From Xestospongia bergquistia (taxonomy: Eukaryota; Porifera; Demospongiae; Haplosclerida; Petrosiidae): a DNA stretch of 64,000 bases. Position numbers and translations under genes: made by a program. Of this stretch, positions 12,308 through 23,233 are shown piece after piece. The notes beneath the pieces were generated by a model. The model was not told the origin of the DNA. It made no database searches and was given only the letters and a program-made list of their open reading frames with translations. The number at the start of each line of letters is the position of its first letter. Position 1 is the stretch's first letter. Where the stretch lies: the NCBI GenBank assembly GCA_963965975.1, contig OZ014419.1, positions 4,057,677-4,121,676 of the forward strand. Direction: 5' to 3'.

Positions 12308-14276
12308 CTGAAAATAGATATACAAACTTAAAATTATATGACTAACCAAATAAATTATATACTGTATATAGGAGCACTATCATAACATGAGGTTAATATC
12401 ATGTTGTTATTTCTCTCTTATGACTATTATTATCTATGTGATGACTATATAGTACATTCAACAAACACTATATCCCTTTGACTACATGTTTCCAAGGGCA
12501 TGTTAATTTTTGCAATGTGAGCATTTCTTAAAATGCCATGTCATATCTTTGCTCTGGTTTTTTCTCGTGTTGCATATTTATTCAGACATCTATGGATCTT
12601 CTAACTAGTCATATATGATGATTAAGGTCTGTATTGAACATGTATGTATACATTAGATGGCAGTGTACACCAGTGATGAGTGAAGTGGAAGAGAAGGTAA
12701 TTGTTATTGTAATTATTAATATAATTGTTTTCTATATGATTGTAGAAGCTTAGTTGTGATTCTAGACACGAACATACAGTATATATATACATATCATGTA
12801 TTACATATAATATAGTAATATTGTGTCCCAAGTATCGTATCTAAGCTTTGCCAGATATACAAATGTACCCATGTTATATTTACCAGATTGCTATAGTAGC
12901 AGTAGAGTACTTATCATTCACTGATCTCCACTCTTGTAATCTAGGTAATGTATATCTAGATGCGTATATATAGATATATATATATATATATATTATATAG
13001 CATAATGTAGATAAACAAATTGTGAATAATATATATACAGTCATAAGAGTAATATATTTTATACCTTTAGAGAAGTCACAAATGTCTTGTTGGTTCAACA
13101 TAAGAACGATATAACTCAAAGCAAGATACAAAAAATAATGCTACTTTACATTGTTTGTATTGGCATGTTGAGGTTTTCTACTATTCCTTTTCTTGAAATT
13201 GCAGATGATACATTCATACTATGAGGGCTTTCTAATTAAACAAGGTGGTATTTTGCCAAGGAAGTGACGCTTGTGCAGATGTGCATCTGAAAGGAGATGT
13301 GGTGAAGACATAGAGGAACTAAGATTAACATCAGCTCTGTTAACTTTTTATTTTGCTAGCTTTATTCTAAATTGGAAAGGGCTCATAAGCATTTGTGATT
13401 GAATAGACATTTGATAGAGGCTGTAAGGATTCACAATAGCTAAATCTATTGGATAAATTGTTACTCATTTATACCCTTTCACTGTCCTGTGTTTTAAGCC
13501 ATAGTTAGAGAAAGTTGGTCACTTTTATCAACTTCACCCATATAGGTATTGTACCTGTCAACCATAAGTGTCTTTTCTACATTTTCTCTTTCTGTAGATG
13601 ACAATCATGTTCTGCAAGTCTTTTTTACCATACTACTATTGTGGACTGTGTTAAGAATGGTTATGAGCTGTTTTTCTTACCATCATAAGGGAAGTACACC
13701 ATTCCCTAAATTCTTTGTTCTCACTTCTCCTTTTTTCAATCCCTTCCTTTTCTCTCCAGTTTATTCTTTACTTTTGCCATCATATTTCATTCCACAGGCA
13801 TATCTACTCTATCATTATGGGATGTACTACATGCTTCTAAAGTTTTTAATTTCCTGTCAAGATAAGTAAGGGGCTGTGCAATAATAATCCATGTATATGT
13901 GGTCTCCTTTTTTCTTCAGTGACTCGTAGTCTCATGACACCATCATGTGTAACAGTTTTGTTCTCTCCAACATGTATAGCGTATCAACAAGTAAACTATT
14001 ATACATGTACTACAGTCAATCCCAATATTACTTGGAAATACATACTTGCATACAGAGTCCAACTTAAGTATAACCTCTTTTTTGAGCCAGCTAACAAAAT
14101 TGCTTTTAGTGCCCATTCATTCAGCTGCTAAACTACTCAGACAGATGTCATCACTTGCATCAACTTCAATTGGTTCGCCTTCTACTATTCCATTTCTTTA
14201 CCTTCCACATAAAATTTAATGATATCACAGTATTCATGTTCATATTCAGCCATTTCATCAATAATATGCTTCATCA
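12308..14276. other. Intron with AT microsatellite
   Basis: Intronic sequence left of the gypsy insertion. It holds a TA dinucleotide run near 12964-13000. Small frames at 12622-13131 and 13549-14131 have no family resemblance and are not called. Confidence 0.45.
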
Positions 14277-14283
14277 CTATCAC

Positions 14284-14488
14284 TGTGGTAGTTAAGATTC
14301 TGAAATTCCCTTTTTACTTTTTCGACATCAGCATACACACTCTTGCATACATTTACATACCCCCAATGCTACATGATTTTATAACATCAAACACCTATGC
14401 AGTTAATCAATCATTGTGTCTATTTAAGCTGACCGGAAGATAATCAAATTATTATTATTTTGTGATAATATTCAGTCAAAATAGTATA
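14284..14488 (+). repeat. 5' LTR of the gypsy element
   Basis: It begins TGTGGTAGTTAAGATTCTG and ends near CAGTCAAAATAGTATA. It contains the shared segment TGACCGGAAGAT about 45 bases from its end. The right-hand copy starts at 18064. The exact ends are uncertain by a few bases. Confidence 0.8.
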
Positions 14489-14489
14489 T

Positions 14490-14507
14490 TGGTGACCCTG
14501 ACGTGAT
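14490..14507 (+). other. Primer-binding site, likely tRNA-Trp
   Basis: TGGTGACCCTGACGTGAT lies directly after the 5' LTR. From memory, the 3' end of metazoan tRNA-Trp gives the complement TGGTGACCCCGACGTGAT, which would leave a single mismatch. Priming from tRNA-Trp is therefore the best reading. Confidence 0.65.
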
Positions 14508-14515
14508 CGTACGAC

Positions 14516-14919
14516 ATGGCAGATGATCAGCAGCAAGACCCACTACAGCAACAGGAGCACCCATCATCCTCAATCCCAGTGGTTACTGCTGTGAACATCA
14601 AAATCTAGCTGATCTAGCTGATAAAGTAATGGATGTAGCTGCACCAGCAGTAACTCGAATCCACACTCAACTCAACTCATATGTTGATCAATTACATTCA
14701 GAGATATCAGATTTCAAGTCGTTATTCAAATCCATTCATTTGCCAAAACCTTCATTTAACCGTCGTCCCTCTAAGTCCCCTCATCATTCACCCACCCCTG
14801 CTCCACGTAAAACACAACCGCCCTCCAATCTCTGTTGGTATCATCACCGTTTTGGGGATGATGCCAAAAAGTGCCAACCTCCATGCACTTGGATGGAAAA
14901 TGAACAGGCCAGTCACTGA
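14516..14919 (+). pseudogene. Gag remnant of the gypsy element
   Basis: A start codon at 14516 gives a short glutamine-rich peptide (MADDQQQDPLQQQEHPSSS) that stops by 14608. In another frame a gag C-terminal piece follows, with TQLNSYVDQLHSEISDFKSL, a proline/serine stretch, and the Cys/His motif CWYHHRFGDDAKKCQPPC typical of the gag-protease border in these elements. Most of the expected gag is missing, so an internal deletion is likely. Confidence 0.65.
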
Positions 14920-14939
14920 CGGCGACCAGTGCTCCTGGC

Positions 14940-17910
14940 AACACTAAAAGTCGCCTATTCTTTATTCATGACTCCACATCGAACACATGTTTTCTAGTGG
15001 ATACGGGAGCAGATGTTAGTGTATGCCCTCCGTCTTGATTTGACAGGCAATGCAAATCTAGTAATTTAACTTTTCAGGCACCAAACAATACTTCAATTTG
15101 CACCTACGGTACCAAGCTGATTGCACTCAATTTAAGACTATGCAGATCATTCAAGTGGGTTTTCATTATAGCAGACGTAGAGTATCAAATTATAGGTATC
15201 AACTTCTTACAATGTCATAAACTACTAGTAGATGTACACAATAAACACTTACTTGACACAGTTACTTACTTACAAGTAAATATACTGGCCTCATCTTTAC
15301 AACCCCCCAATCTCGTTATCCCTCCACTCTCTATTCTTACCAAAGTTGAACCTATACTCTCAAAATACCCTGATATTACTCAAACTTCTAACACTATTAA
15401 ACCCGTTAAATAACATATTCAACATTATATCACAACCAATGGTAAACTAGTTGCATCACACCCAAGACGCTTGTTACCAGAACAACTCAAGGCAGCTAAA
15501 GAGGAATTTCAACACATGATGGACCTAGGGCTCATATACCCATCATCAAGTAGTTGGTTGTCACTACTACATATGGTCCCAAAACAGACCCCAGGTGACT
15601 GGAGTCCTTGTGGCGATTATGGCTCATTAAACTACACCACAGTTCCAGATAGATACCCCATCCCTCGCATACATGATTTCTCTGCTATTCTTCATGGCAA
15701 TACTGTTTTCTCTTAAATTGATTTAGTCAGAGCCTATCATCAAATTCCAGTGGCTCCAGAGGATGTGCCTAAGACTGCCATCACCACTTCGTTTGGTCTT
15801 TTTGAATTTCTAAGGATGCCATTTGGTTTACGTATTGCTGCTCAGACATTCCAGAGGTTTGTAGATCAAGTCTTACAAGGACTGATCTTTGCTTATGCAT
15901 ATATTGATGACATAATCATTGCAAGTTCATCACAGGAAGAACATATACAGCACCTAGAGACAGTATTTCAATGTTTAAGTGATTATGGACTCATTATTAA
16001 TATTAACAAATGTGTGTTTTCTTCTAACTTTTTACATTTTATAGGTCATTACATTGATGCCAATGGTATTCGTCCCATTGAAACTAAAGTACAAGCCATT
16101 ACAGAGTTCCCCAAGCCACAATCAACAAAACAACTGAGACAGTTCCTGGGGCTAGTCAACTTTTACCACAGGTTTATGCCTAACTGTGCACACATTATAC
16201 ATCCATTACACACATTGTTAAAAGCTAACAAGTTGATTTGGAATGAAGAAGCTACAAAAGCCTTTAAAGATATCAAAGTTTGCATAGGTAAAGCCACAAT
16301 GTTATCACATCCCAAGTTAGGCGCTGCCACCTATTCAGCAGCAATTTGTGGATGGAGTTTGGCACCCAATTTCTTATTTCTCCTACAAACTCTCCTCATC
16401 TGAGACTAACTATAGCACATTTGACAGAGAACTATTAACCATATATCTTGCCATCAAGCATTTCAGGCATTTTATTGAAGGTCGTGAATGTCATGTTTGG
16501 ACTGACTATAAGCCTCTCACATTCTCATCTGCTACTAATTTTAATCGTTATTCACCTCGTCAAGCATGTCAACTTGACTTTATTTCAAAATTCACTACTG
16601 ATATCAGACATGTGAAAGGTTCTAACAATCCAGTAGCAGATGCACTGTCACAAGTTGACATTAATGCATTGCAACAACCCAATGGTATTGATTTCACAGC
16701 AATGGCAGTAGTTCAACAAACTGATCCAGAAGTATTAGAAATACTACGATCATCTCTTGCCTTAAACCTGATTCCTATTCCTTTAACAACTGGCGATACT
16801 TCATTAATATGTGACACGTCTACAGCAGAACCACGCCCTTTCATACCAGCTAGTTTCAGACAAGCAATATTTAACTCCTTACATTCGTTATCCCACCCAG
16901 GTATAAAGGCTTCACAAAAACTTATCACTTCCTGGTTCGTCTGGCCAGGAATTAACAAGGATGTTCGACAATGGGCTCAGTCATGCCTAAGTTGCTAGTG
17001 GTCAAAAGTACAACGTCACAACTCTTCTCCTTTAGCAACATTCAACAAATCAGTTGCTACGTTTGATCAAATACACAATGACATTGTTGGCCCCCTCCCT
17101 TCATCAGGTGGTTAAACTTACTTATTAACATGCATCGCCGTTTTACTGGTTGGTGCGAAGCACTCCCTATTGCCGACATCACAGTGGAGACAGTTGCCAA
17201 CGCTTTTGTCAGTGGTTGGATCCCTCGTTTCAGGATTTCCACAATCACAACTGATAGAGGTACTCAGTTTGAGTCACATCTATGGCAGCAGTTAATGAAA
17301 ATCTTAGGTACACATAGAATCAGAACCACTGCATATCACCCTATGTCTAATTGTATCATAGAGTGTTTCCACCATATTCTAAAAGCAACTCTTCGAGCTC
17401 ATGGGCAACACACTCCATGGATTAATACACTCCCACTAGTACTACTAGGTATAAGAGCAGCAGTAAAAGAAGATCTAGGTTGCAGTGCTGCTGAACTAGT
17501 ATACAGTTCTACGTTGTGTTTACCTGGACAGCTTTTCTTACCGTCACCTGATGCTATACCAGGTGCAACTTACATTTCAAAACTTAAGTCTGCAATGACC
17601 AAAGTATGTCCTACCCCTACATGAGCTCAATCATCCCATACCCCTTTTATTCACCAAAATCTTAACTCTACCAAATTTGTTTTCGTCCAACATGATGGTG
17701 TCAAATCTTCACTCCAACCACCATACAACAGAACATTTAAAGTTATCAATTATGATGATAAATATTTTACTATCGAGATCCATGGGAAGCAAGACACAGT
17801 TTCTATTGACAGGCTAAAACCCACATACATGGAGGCAGAATCAACTGCTACTAACAGTACTAACGCGGATACTCTACAAGACACTAATGCTAACATTGAT
17901 TGAAGTATTT
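14940..17910 (+). pseudogene. Broken pol of the gypsy element (PR-RT-RNase H-IN)
   Basis: Protease: FLVDTGADVSVCP near 14990-15030. Reverse transcriptase: [12 protein letters not shown], then F-S-stop-I-D-L with TAA at 15714-15716 where a sense codon is expected, then [15 protein letters not shown] and the catalytic AYIDDIII near 15900. A frameshift near 16350 leads to RNase H (NYSTFDRELLTIYLAIKHFR, HVKGSNNPVADALS). The integrase zinc domain has HSLSHPG...CLSC followed by TAG at 16996-16998. In the integrase core the first catalytic Asp region is lost to a frameshift near 17130, while TDRGTQFES and the Glu of NCIIECFHH remain. A GPY/F-like module (LQPPYNRTFKVI) lies near 17700-17830. The element cannot encode a working polyprotein. 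Confidence 0.85.
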
Positions 17911-18063
17911 TGAGCATTGACCATACTAATACTACATCATCTACTCCAGTTACTACATCTCCTAATTCTTCATCAACTACTAAACATTACGGACATCGCG
18001 TCTGTCCATAAATAAAATTTTAATTATATCCGTTCATTACCTAACTCTCTGGGGGAGGAGTAC

Positions 18064-18275
18064 TGTGGTAGTCAAGATTCTGAAATTCCCTTTTTACTTT
18101 CTTTGACATCAGCATACACACTCTCGCATACATTTACGTGCCCCCCCCCCCCATGCTACATGATATTGTAACATCAAACACCTACACAGTTAATCAATCA
18201 TTGTGTCTATTTAAGCTGACCGGAAGATATTCAAATTGTTGTTATTTTGTGATAGTATTCAGTCAAAATACTATA
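18064..18275 (+). repeat. 3' LTR of the gypsy element
   Basis: It starts TGTGGTAGTCAAGATTCTG and ends near CAGTCAAAATACTATA. It differs from the left LTR by scattered substitutions and a C homopolymer expansion near 18141-18152. Confidence 0.8.
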
Positions 18276-18276
18276 C

Positions 18277-20235
18277 CAATATAGCATTCCTCATCATCAT
18301 CCACATTGCATAATACCATTACTTGCATGACTTCATCATCACTGATATAACAATCAAAGTCATCATCATTATAACCTCATGAGACATTTCCTCCACTTGT
18401 AACAATGTCTATAACTTCTTAAGCATAGTATCTCTCCATTGTTGTTACACTTGACTGATAAAACAAACACGTAACCACTAGAGCATATAAATATGCACAA
18501 TGCATTTCAATGTGGATGTGGCACATATTTTTATGTACATTGTGGTCAAAGAGATAATTAATATAACCTGAAACATAAATTACCTAATGTAAGGAAAATC
18601 ACAAGACTCATTAGTTCTTACATTTTTATAATAAAACTCTTAAATAATGAGATAAGAGTAGGTGTAACTTTGATGACAGTTAAAATTCCTTTACAACAAG
18701 ATATGGTGTACAATTATATATATATACATACATATATATAATTCATGTGGTCAATGCACTTGACAAGTATAGTGGAACTAAAAATTGTGCCTGTATCATT
18801 ATTATAGATCCAAAATCCACTTTTGAAAGTTATTGTTAATTACCATGTCAAATGACATTATTAACACACACAATGTCATCAAAATGCCAATAAATCACAT
18901 TTACACAACAAGTATAGCACTACATGAGCTTATGAACTAACATGTGTACATGGACTAGTCTTGTTCATAGGTTTCCAGGCCTCTAAGTCCTAAGTGAAAT
19001 GCAGTCTGGTGCATCTGATTCAAATTATTGTCCTAGTATCATTAACATTTAGTGTTAGCTCAACCCAATAATATCACAATGATCACATAAGAAGTAGCTG
19101 ATGGTCACATGACATGTAATTTTTGTGAGAAAAGAAGTCAGTAGTTGAAAATCATGACAATTCTGAGATTAAAAGGTAACATTCCTGATTTGTTACAATT
19201 ATAAAATCTGTGCTTGAAATGATATAACCAACTACATCGAAATGATCAATCATAGGTCATGACTTCATTTTAGCTGTAATTCTACTATACAGATATACAA
19301 AAGAAATAATTTCATGAACTAGCAACAGTAGCCATTCATGAGAAGTGTCAAATTGTAATTATCATGTGTTTTTTGAAAAGGTGAAACATTATTGACATTA
19401 TGCTGATAATGTTTGGACCAAGAATTTAAGGTAAATGCACCAGACAGCACTTTTGTGTGTGGACATTCTTAGAAGTAGCATCTTGCTATGGTGTTTGGCA
19501 AAAGAATGAACACCTAATAATTACTGCTTGTACATGCATATAATCATTGCAATTTATGAAATATTATGACATCATAAAACAATATTTAAAGAAAGTGATG
19601 AATTAATAGACTGGGTTCATATTAATGATATTTTGAAATTATTCTTCATAATTTAAAGCATGGCTTCACAAGTCAAGTTTGTTCTTTGTGCAGATATTTT
19701 GTACAAGCAAAAACAGTGATTCACTTGTTCAGTGCAAGTGGAATCACAAATAACTGCTTGGTCCATCATTAGAAGTATTAAATGACTTATTATCAACAGA
19801 GAATAGCTTTCTCAGTGTTAACAAGACCTAACTAGTGATTCATCATGAATGGGAGCTTTCTCCAAAATTATTTGGTAACCACACAAATACATCTTTTTTG
19901 TCATATATAGCTTCAATGGACAAGAGCTACATTCTTTATAAGACAGACTTGTCTCTTAATGATTTAGAGCATAGAGTAGAGAAGCAGGAGATTTACAGTC
20001 AGCACTAGAAGGTAGTCATTGTAGGTAGTTGAATATTATCTTAAAGGAACCTTTACGTCACAATTGTTGGAGGATTCATAGAGTATACTATTTTCAAAGA
20101 AATCTGCAGAAATTACATGCATATTCAAACAATAGTTGCCAAGCTTTTTTCTTTCGCAAACACCTGGGTATAAGGCTATTTGGGGACTAGACTAACATGT
20201 ACAGGGACATACAAACATTATAATATTATTTGTAC
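18277..20235. other. Intron, right of the gypsy insertion
   Basis: No exon, RNA gene or element is supported. There are short TA/CA-rich simple runs near 18716-18740. Confidence 0.45.
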
Positions 20236-20334
20236 CTTAGTGGTAGAGTTTGGATCTGCTTTATTTTGCAAAAGAACTGATACTAACCCCACATTTCCTC
20301 CAGCAGATGCCTCATGTAATGGTGTCCATTGTAA
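20236..20334 (-). pseudogene. Ankyrin-repeat exon (33 codons)
   Basis: 99 bases with acceptor TTATTTAG and donor GTACAA. It reads LQWTPLHEASAGGNVGLVSV then LLQNKADPNSTTK, one full ankyrin repeat in phase 0. It is separated from the next ankyrin exon by the intron that carries the gypsy insertion. Confidence 0.75.
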
Positions 20335-22363
20335 CTAAATAAAAATGACAATGTTAATTATATGCAAATATAGTGTGAGAACAGTATTTGCTGCAGCAAT
20401 CTATCTCAAGTTGATTAGTTAACCATTAATGATTATACAAGTTTTAAGGAGTATATATGTGACCATAAATTCAAAAATGGTACATTTTGAAAATCTATCC
20501 TTAGCTAAACTAGAATGGAAGTCTTGTAGTAAACCACAGGCATTCACGGTAATAACTTCATGTACACTTAAAGCAAAAAATAGTTGCTCTCCAGTATTCT
20601 AAGGAAAATCTGATAATCAGCATTGAACTAAAAGAGTATGTGTTAGTAACGACAACTGTGATGAACTGCTAGATATGACCAAAAGTCACTTTTGGTTACA
20701 AATATAGCTAGCAAAATATTTCACAATCCTTTCCATGTTGTTCTTGACAAGTACAAATATTTGTCATCTGTAAGCAAATGACCACACGTCTAGATTACAT
20801 CTTAGTCAACTGGGTATGGCCACAAATATCATATTGAGCTAGGTAAGAAATTGCTATAACAAAGCAGGAAACAAAAATTCTGACAGAAAATTTTAAATTA
20901 ATGTGTTGTACACAAATAGAAACTTTGGAGAGTGATTAAGTGTACTATATTGTCTGTACTTTTTTTGACAGAGAGACATACAAAGCAAATACTGTAACCA
21001 TCACCAGTGTAGAGTATGGCAAGGGATAATAATATTATTCAAATGTAATTTATTTCAGCAATATCACATTACATATTGATATTTTACGATATATATAAAA
21101 CTATTTTTGTAATATTGGTCAATCACTGAAGACAGTGATAAGTACTTCAACAGGACAAAGGTTAGTGAGCCTATTTTGCTTTTCAGCAATGTTGACACTT
21201 TACTATACTATGATCAGAGTATAGATAGAAATTGGAAGTAGAATAGAGACTAATGCTATTGATGAAACTGTCAAAAGAAGCTGTAATAATGTTTTACCTT
21301 ATTTAGACCATTCTACAGTAAAGTCAGCACATGACTCAACTGTTATGCTTATATATATTATATTTAAAATGGCTAACATAATATGATGATAAAGCAAATG
21401 ATGACAACATATATTATTACCATTATTGAACAATGTTGGTTGTTGCTACACTTACTCCAATCAATTTTTAATACTAACATTGCAGTTATAGACCTGTACA
21501 TACTGTTGGTAATAAAAAATAGCAATCTTTGTCACACTATTTGAGATTTTAAGTCATGGTTTGTCTTGAATGGTGTTCCATAAATTTCTAACAAAGGCAA
21601 TATAGTCCCCTACTAATGTACACATTATGTTCCTAGACTTATTATCATTTTGTGCTAAATATTATGTATATAATTATATATAATATACTTCCACGTCTAT
21701 TTGAAAGTGAAAAATTAAATTAAAACTCATGCTTTACCACCAATGTAAATAGCAACCAATGAATTCTATTAATGCTAAGCACAAGAGCTATAAAGGTGTC
21801 TGTGACTAATGATGTTAGATTTTTTACCTATATATATATATAATATATTATCATTCTATGGACAATATAGTCTTCCACAGACACTGCACTTACTATTCAA
21901 TTTAATTAGTATTTCACTACAAAATCAGTATCTTAAAAAAATTTTTTTTTTCGATAATACTCTTCTTTAACTGCTCTGATGATAGAAATCTTTAGTTTCA
22001 TAGTTAATTATTGCCAGTCCAATTAAAATTATTTAGAATAGAATAGGCTAAATATTTCTCATAAACTATCACAACTATATTTTGAATGTTCTGACTTAGC
22101 ATAATGTGGCAGAAACTCTTCATATAGAGAAGATTTGTATTGTTAATTAATTTATTTGGTACTCTATAAAAGATTACAGAGCCTAGTGAAAGTTGTTGAA
22201 ATGACTACATATATAGGACCAATGTTTAGGGAACAGGTATATAAAATAGCTCCTTTGTGTTGTCTGTATTGCCTTTAGCAATGAAGCAGTCGTATAACTA
22301 AGAAACTCCTGATACTTTTATTAGTATGATAACCAATACTTGTCAAGAGAGTTAGCAACTTAC
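20335..22363. other. Intron, no further gene seen
   Basis: This is AT-rich intronic sequence between two ankyrin exons, with a short TA run near 21825-21850 and a homopolymer A/T junction near 21935-21950. Nothing coding was found. Confidence 0.45.
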
Positions 22364-22462
22364 CAAGTCAGGGTTATGATAATTTACGTCCGCACCTTTC
22401 TCAAGCATAGATTTAACTCCTTTAATATCTCTTTTTTGAACAGCATAATACAGGTTTAAATT
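22364..22462 (-). pseudogene. Ankyrin-repeat exon, first supported exon
   Basis: 99 bases with acceptor AATAG and donor GTAAGT. It reads NLNLYYAVQKRDIKGVKSML then EKGADVNYHNPDL, an ankyrin repeat with the LLxxGADVN signature. The TPLH start is degenerate (LNLYYAV), as expected of an N-terminal capping repeat. Confidence 0.7.
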
Positions 22463-22636
22463 CTATTATGAAGACAGACATGTATGATATACTGTTGTAT
22501 AATAAGTATATAAAACAGGCTGTTAAACTACTATATAGAATAGGCATCTCATACAAAGATATACTTTCATCAACAGAATTGTTATGTGACTATATTTAAT
22601 GTCAGTGTGTTGTATTGGTAAAACAACAAGACTTAC

Positions 22637-22785
22637 CAGTGAAATTTGAAACTGTCAATATCACTGTTCTTTCCACACTCAATAATATCAAGGTCTATGG
22701 ACAATTCAGGAAGTGCATAATATAACTCGATACTAATAAGTGCTACATTTGAAAGAGGAATTCTACTAACTAAATCAACAGTAAC
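22637..22785 (-). CDS. Candidate upstream exon, phase conflict
   Basis: 149 bases between acceptor AATTAG and donor GTAAGT, open in one frame: VTVDLVSRIPLSNVALISIE then LYYALPELSIDLDIIECGKN. It lies just upstream of the first ankyrin exon and looks protein-like, but its end phase (2) creates TGA when joined to the phase-0 ankyrin exon. It may use another partner, be misjudged, or be another lesion. Confidence 0.28.
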
Positions 22786-23233
22786 CTAATTAGAGTAAAT
22801 GGGAGTACACCTACTATTTCGGTATATAGCAGTTATACATATGCATATATATTTACTGTGTGGGCATGTCTTAATAGCGCACGGGGCCTGAGGTAAAAAC
22901 TGTGACGAACAATCTTTTTTTTATAAAATTAATTTATAAATCAGGATGAATAATATTATATTATATTGATTAAACCTTCAAAGTCACGCCCAGCAATTAT
23001 TTGGGTGGAGTAAGAAGCTTCTCTGGCTGATTGTCTGTGATTTTAACGGTATAATGTACTATTTTATGGATTATTTATTTATTAAAATTTGCATTACTAG
23101 AGCATGCTGATATAATGTTGTCTTTGTGATTTAAAAGAAAAGTAATGCAATGTGGAGCTTTAATATTTGAATATATTTATATAACTGTGATGTGCTCTGA
23201 TAGAAAGATAAGTGTAGTATGTATGCAATACTT
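22786..23233. other. Spacer with no gene
   Basis: This is non-coding spacer between the ankyrin gene and the piggyBac remnant. I looked for a TTAA-flanked inverted end of the piggyBac element here and could not identify one with confidence. Confidence 0.4.

Larger units (their letters stand above)
14277..18276 (+). mobile_element. Ty3/gypsy-type LTR retrotransposon, degenerate, in an intron
   Basis: A ~4-kb element lies antisense to the ankyrin gene inside one of its introns. It has two LTRs of ~205 bp (14284-14488 and 18064-18275). A primer-binding site follows the left LTR, and a purine-rich tract (GGGGGAGGAGTAC) sits just before the right LTR. By eye the LTRs differ at about 16 positions, so the copy is not young. 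The order protease, reverse transcriptase, RNase H, integrase puts it in the gypsy group. Gag is reduced to short remnants. Frameshifts and stops break pol in several places. A CTAT duplication at 14277-14280 and 18271-18274 may be the target site. Confidence 0.85.
5700..22462 (-). pseudogene. Ankyrin - Roc-like GTPase - COR-like - death domain gene (disrupted)
   Basis: This minus-strand gene has at least seven supported exons: ankyrin exons 22462-22364, 20334-20236, 12307-12227, 10494-10396 and 9495-9279, a large GTPase/COR exon 8468-6366, and a death-domain exon 6025-5700. Each ankyrin exon except the last starts and ends in phase 0. The 9495-9279 exon ends in phase 1 and joins the GTPase exon correctly, and that exon ends in phase 1 and joins the death-domain exon correctly. 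The protein would resemble the large sponge families of ankyrin/GTPase/death-domain signalling proteins, presumed cytoplasmic and linked to stress or immune signalling (inference). The big exon carries two frameshifts and two TAG codons, so the copy looks recently dead unless the assembly is wrong. The first coding exon and promoter are not identified. A gypsy element sits in the 12.3-20.2 kb intron. Confidence 0.8.

Noticed and set aside
12622..14443. Several hydrophobic small frames in the ankyrin intron
   Set aside because: Low-complexity, no motif, no splice logic; part overlaps the gypsy LTR.
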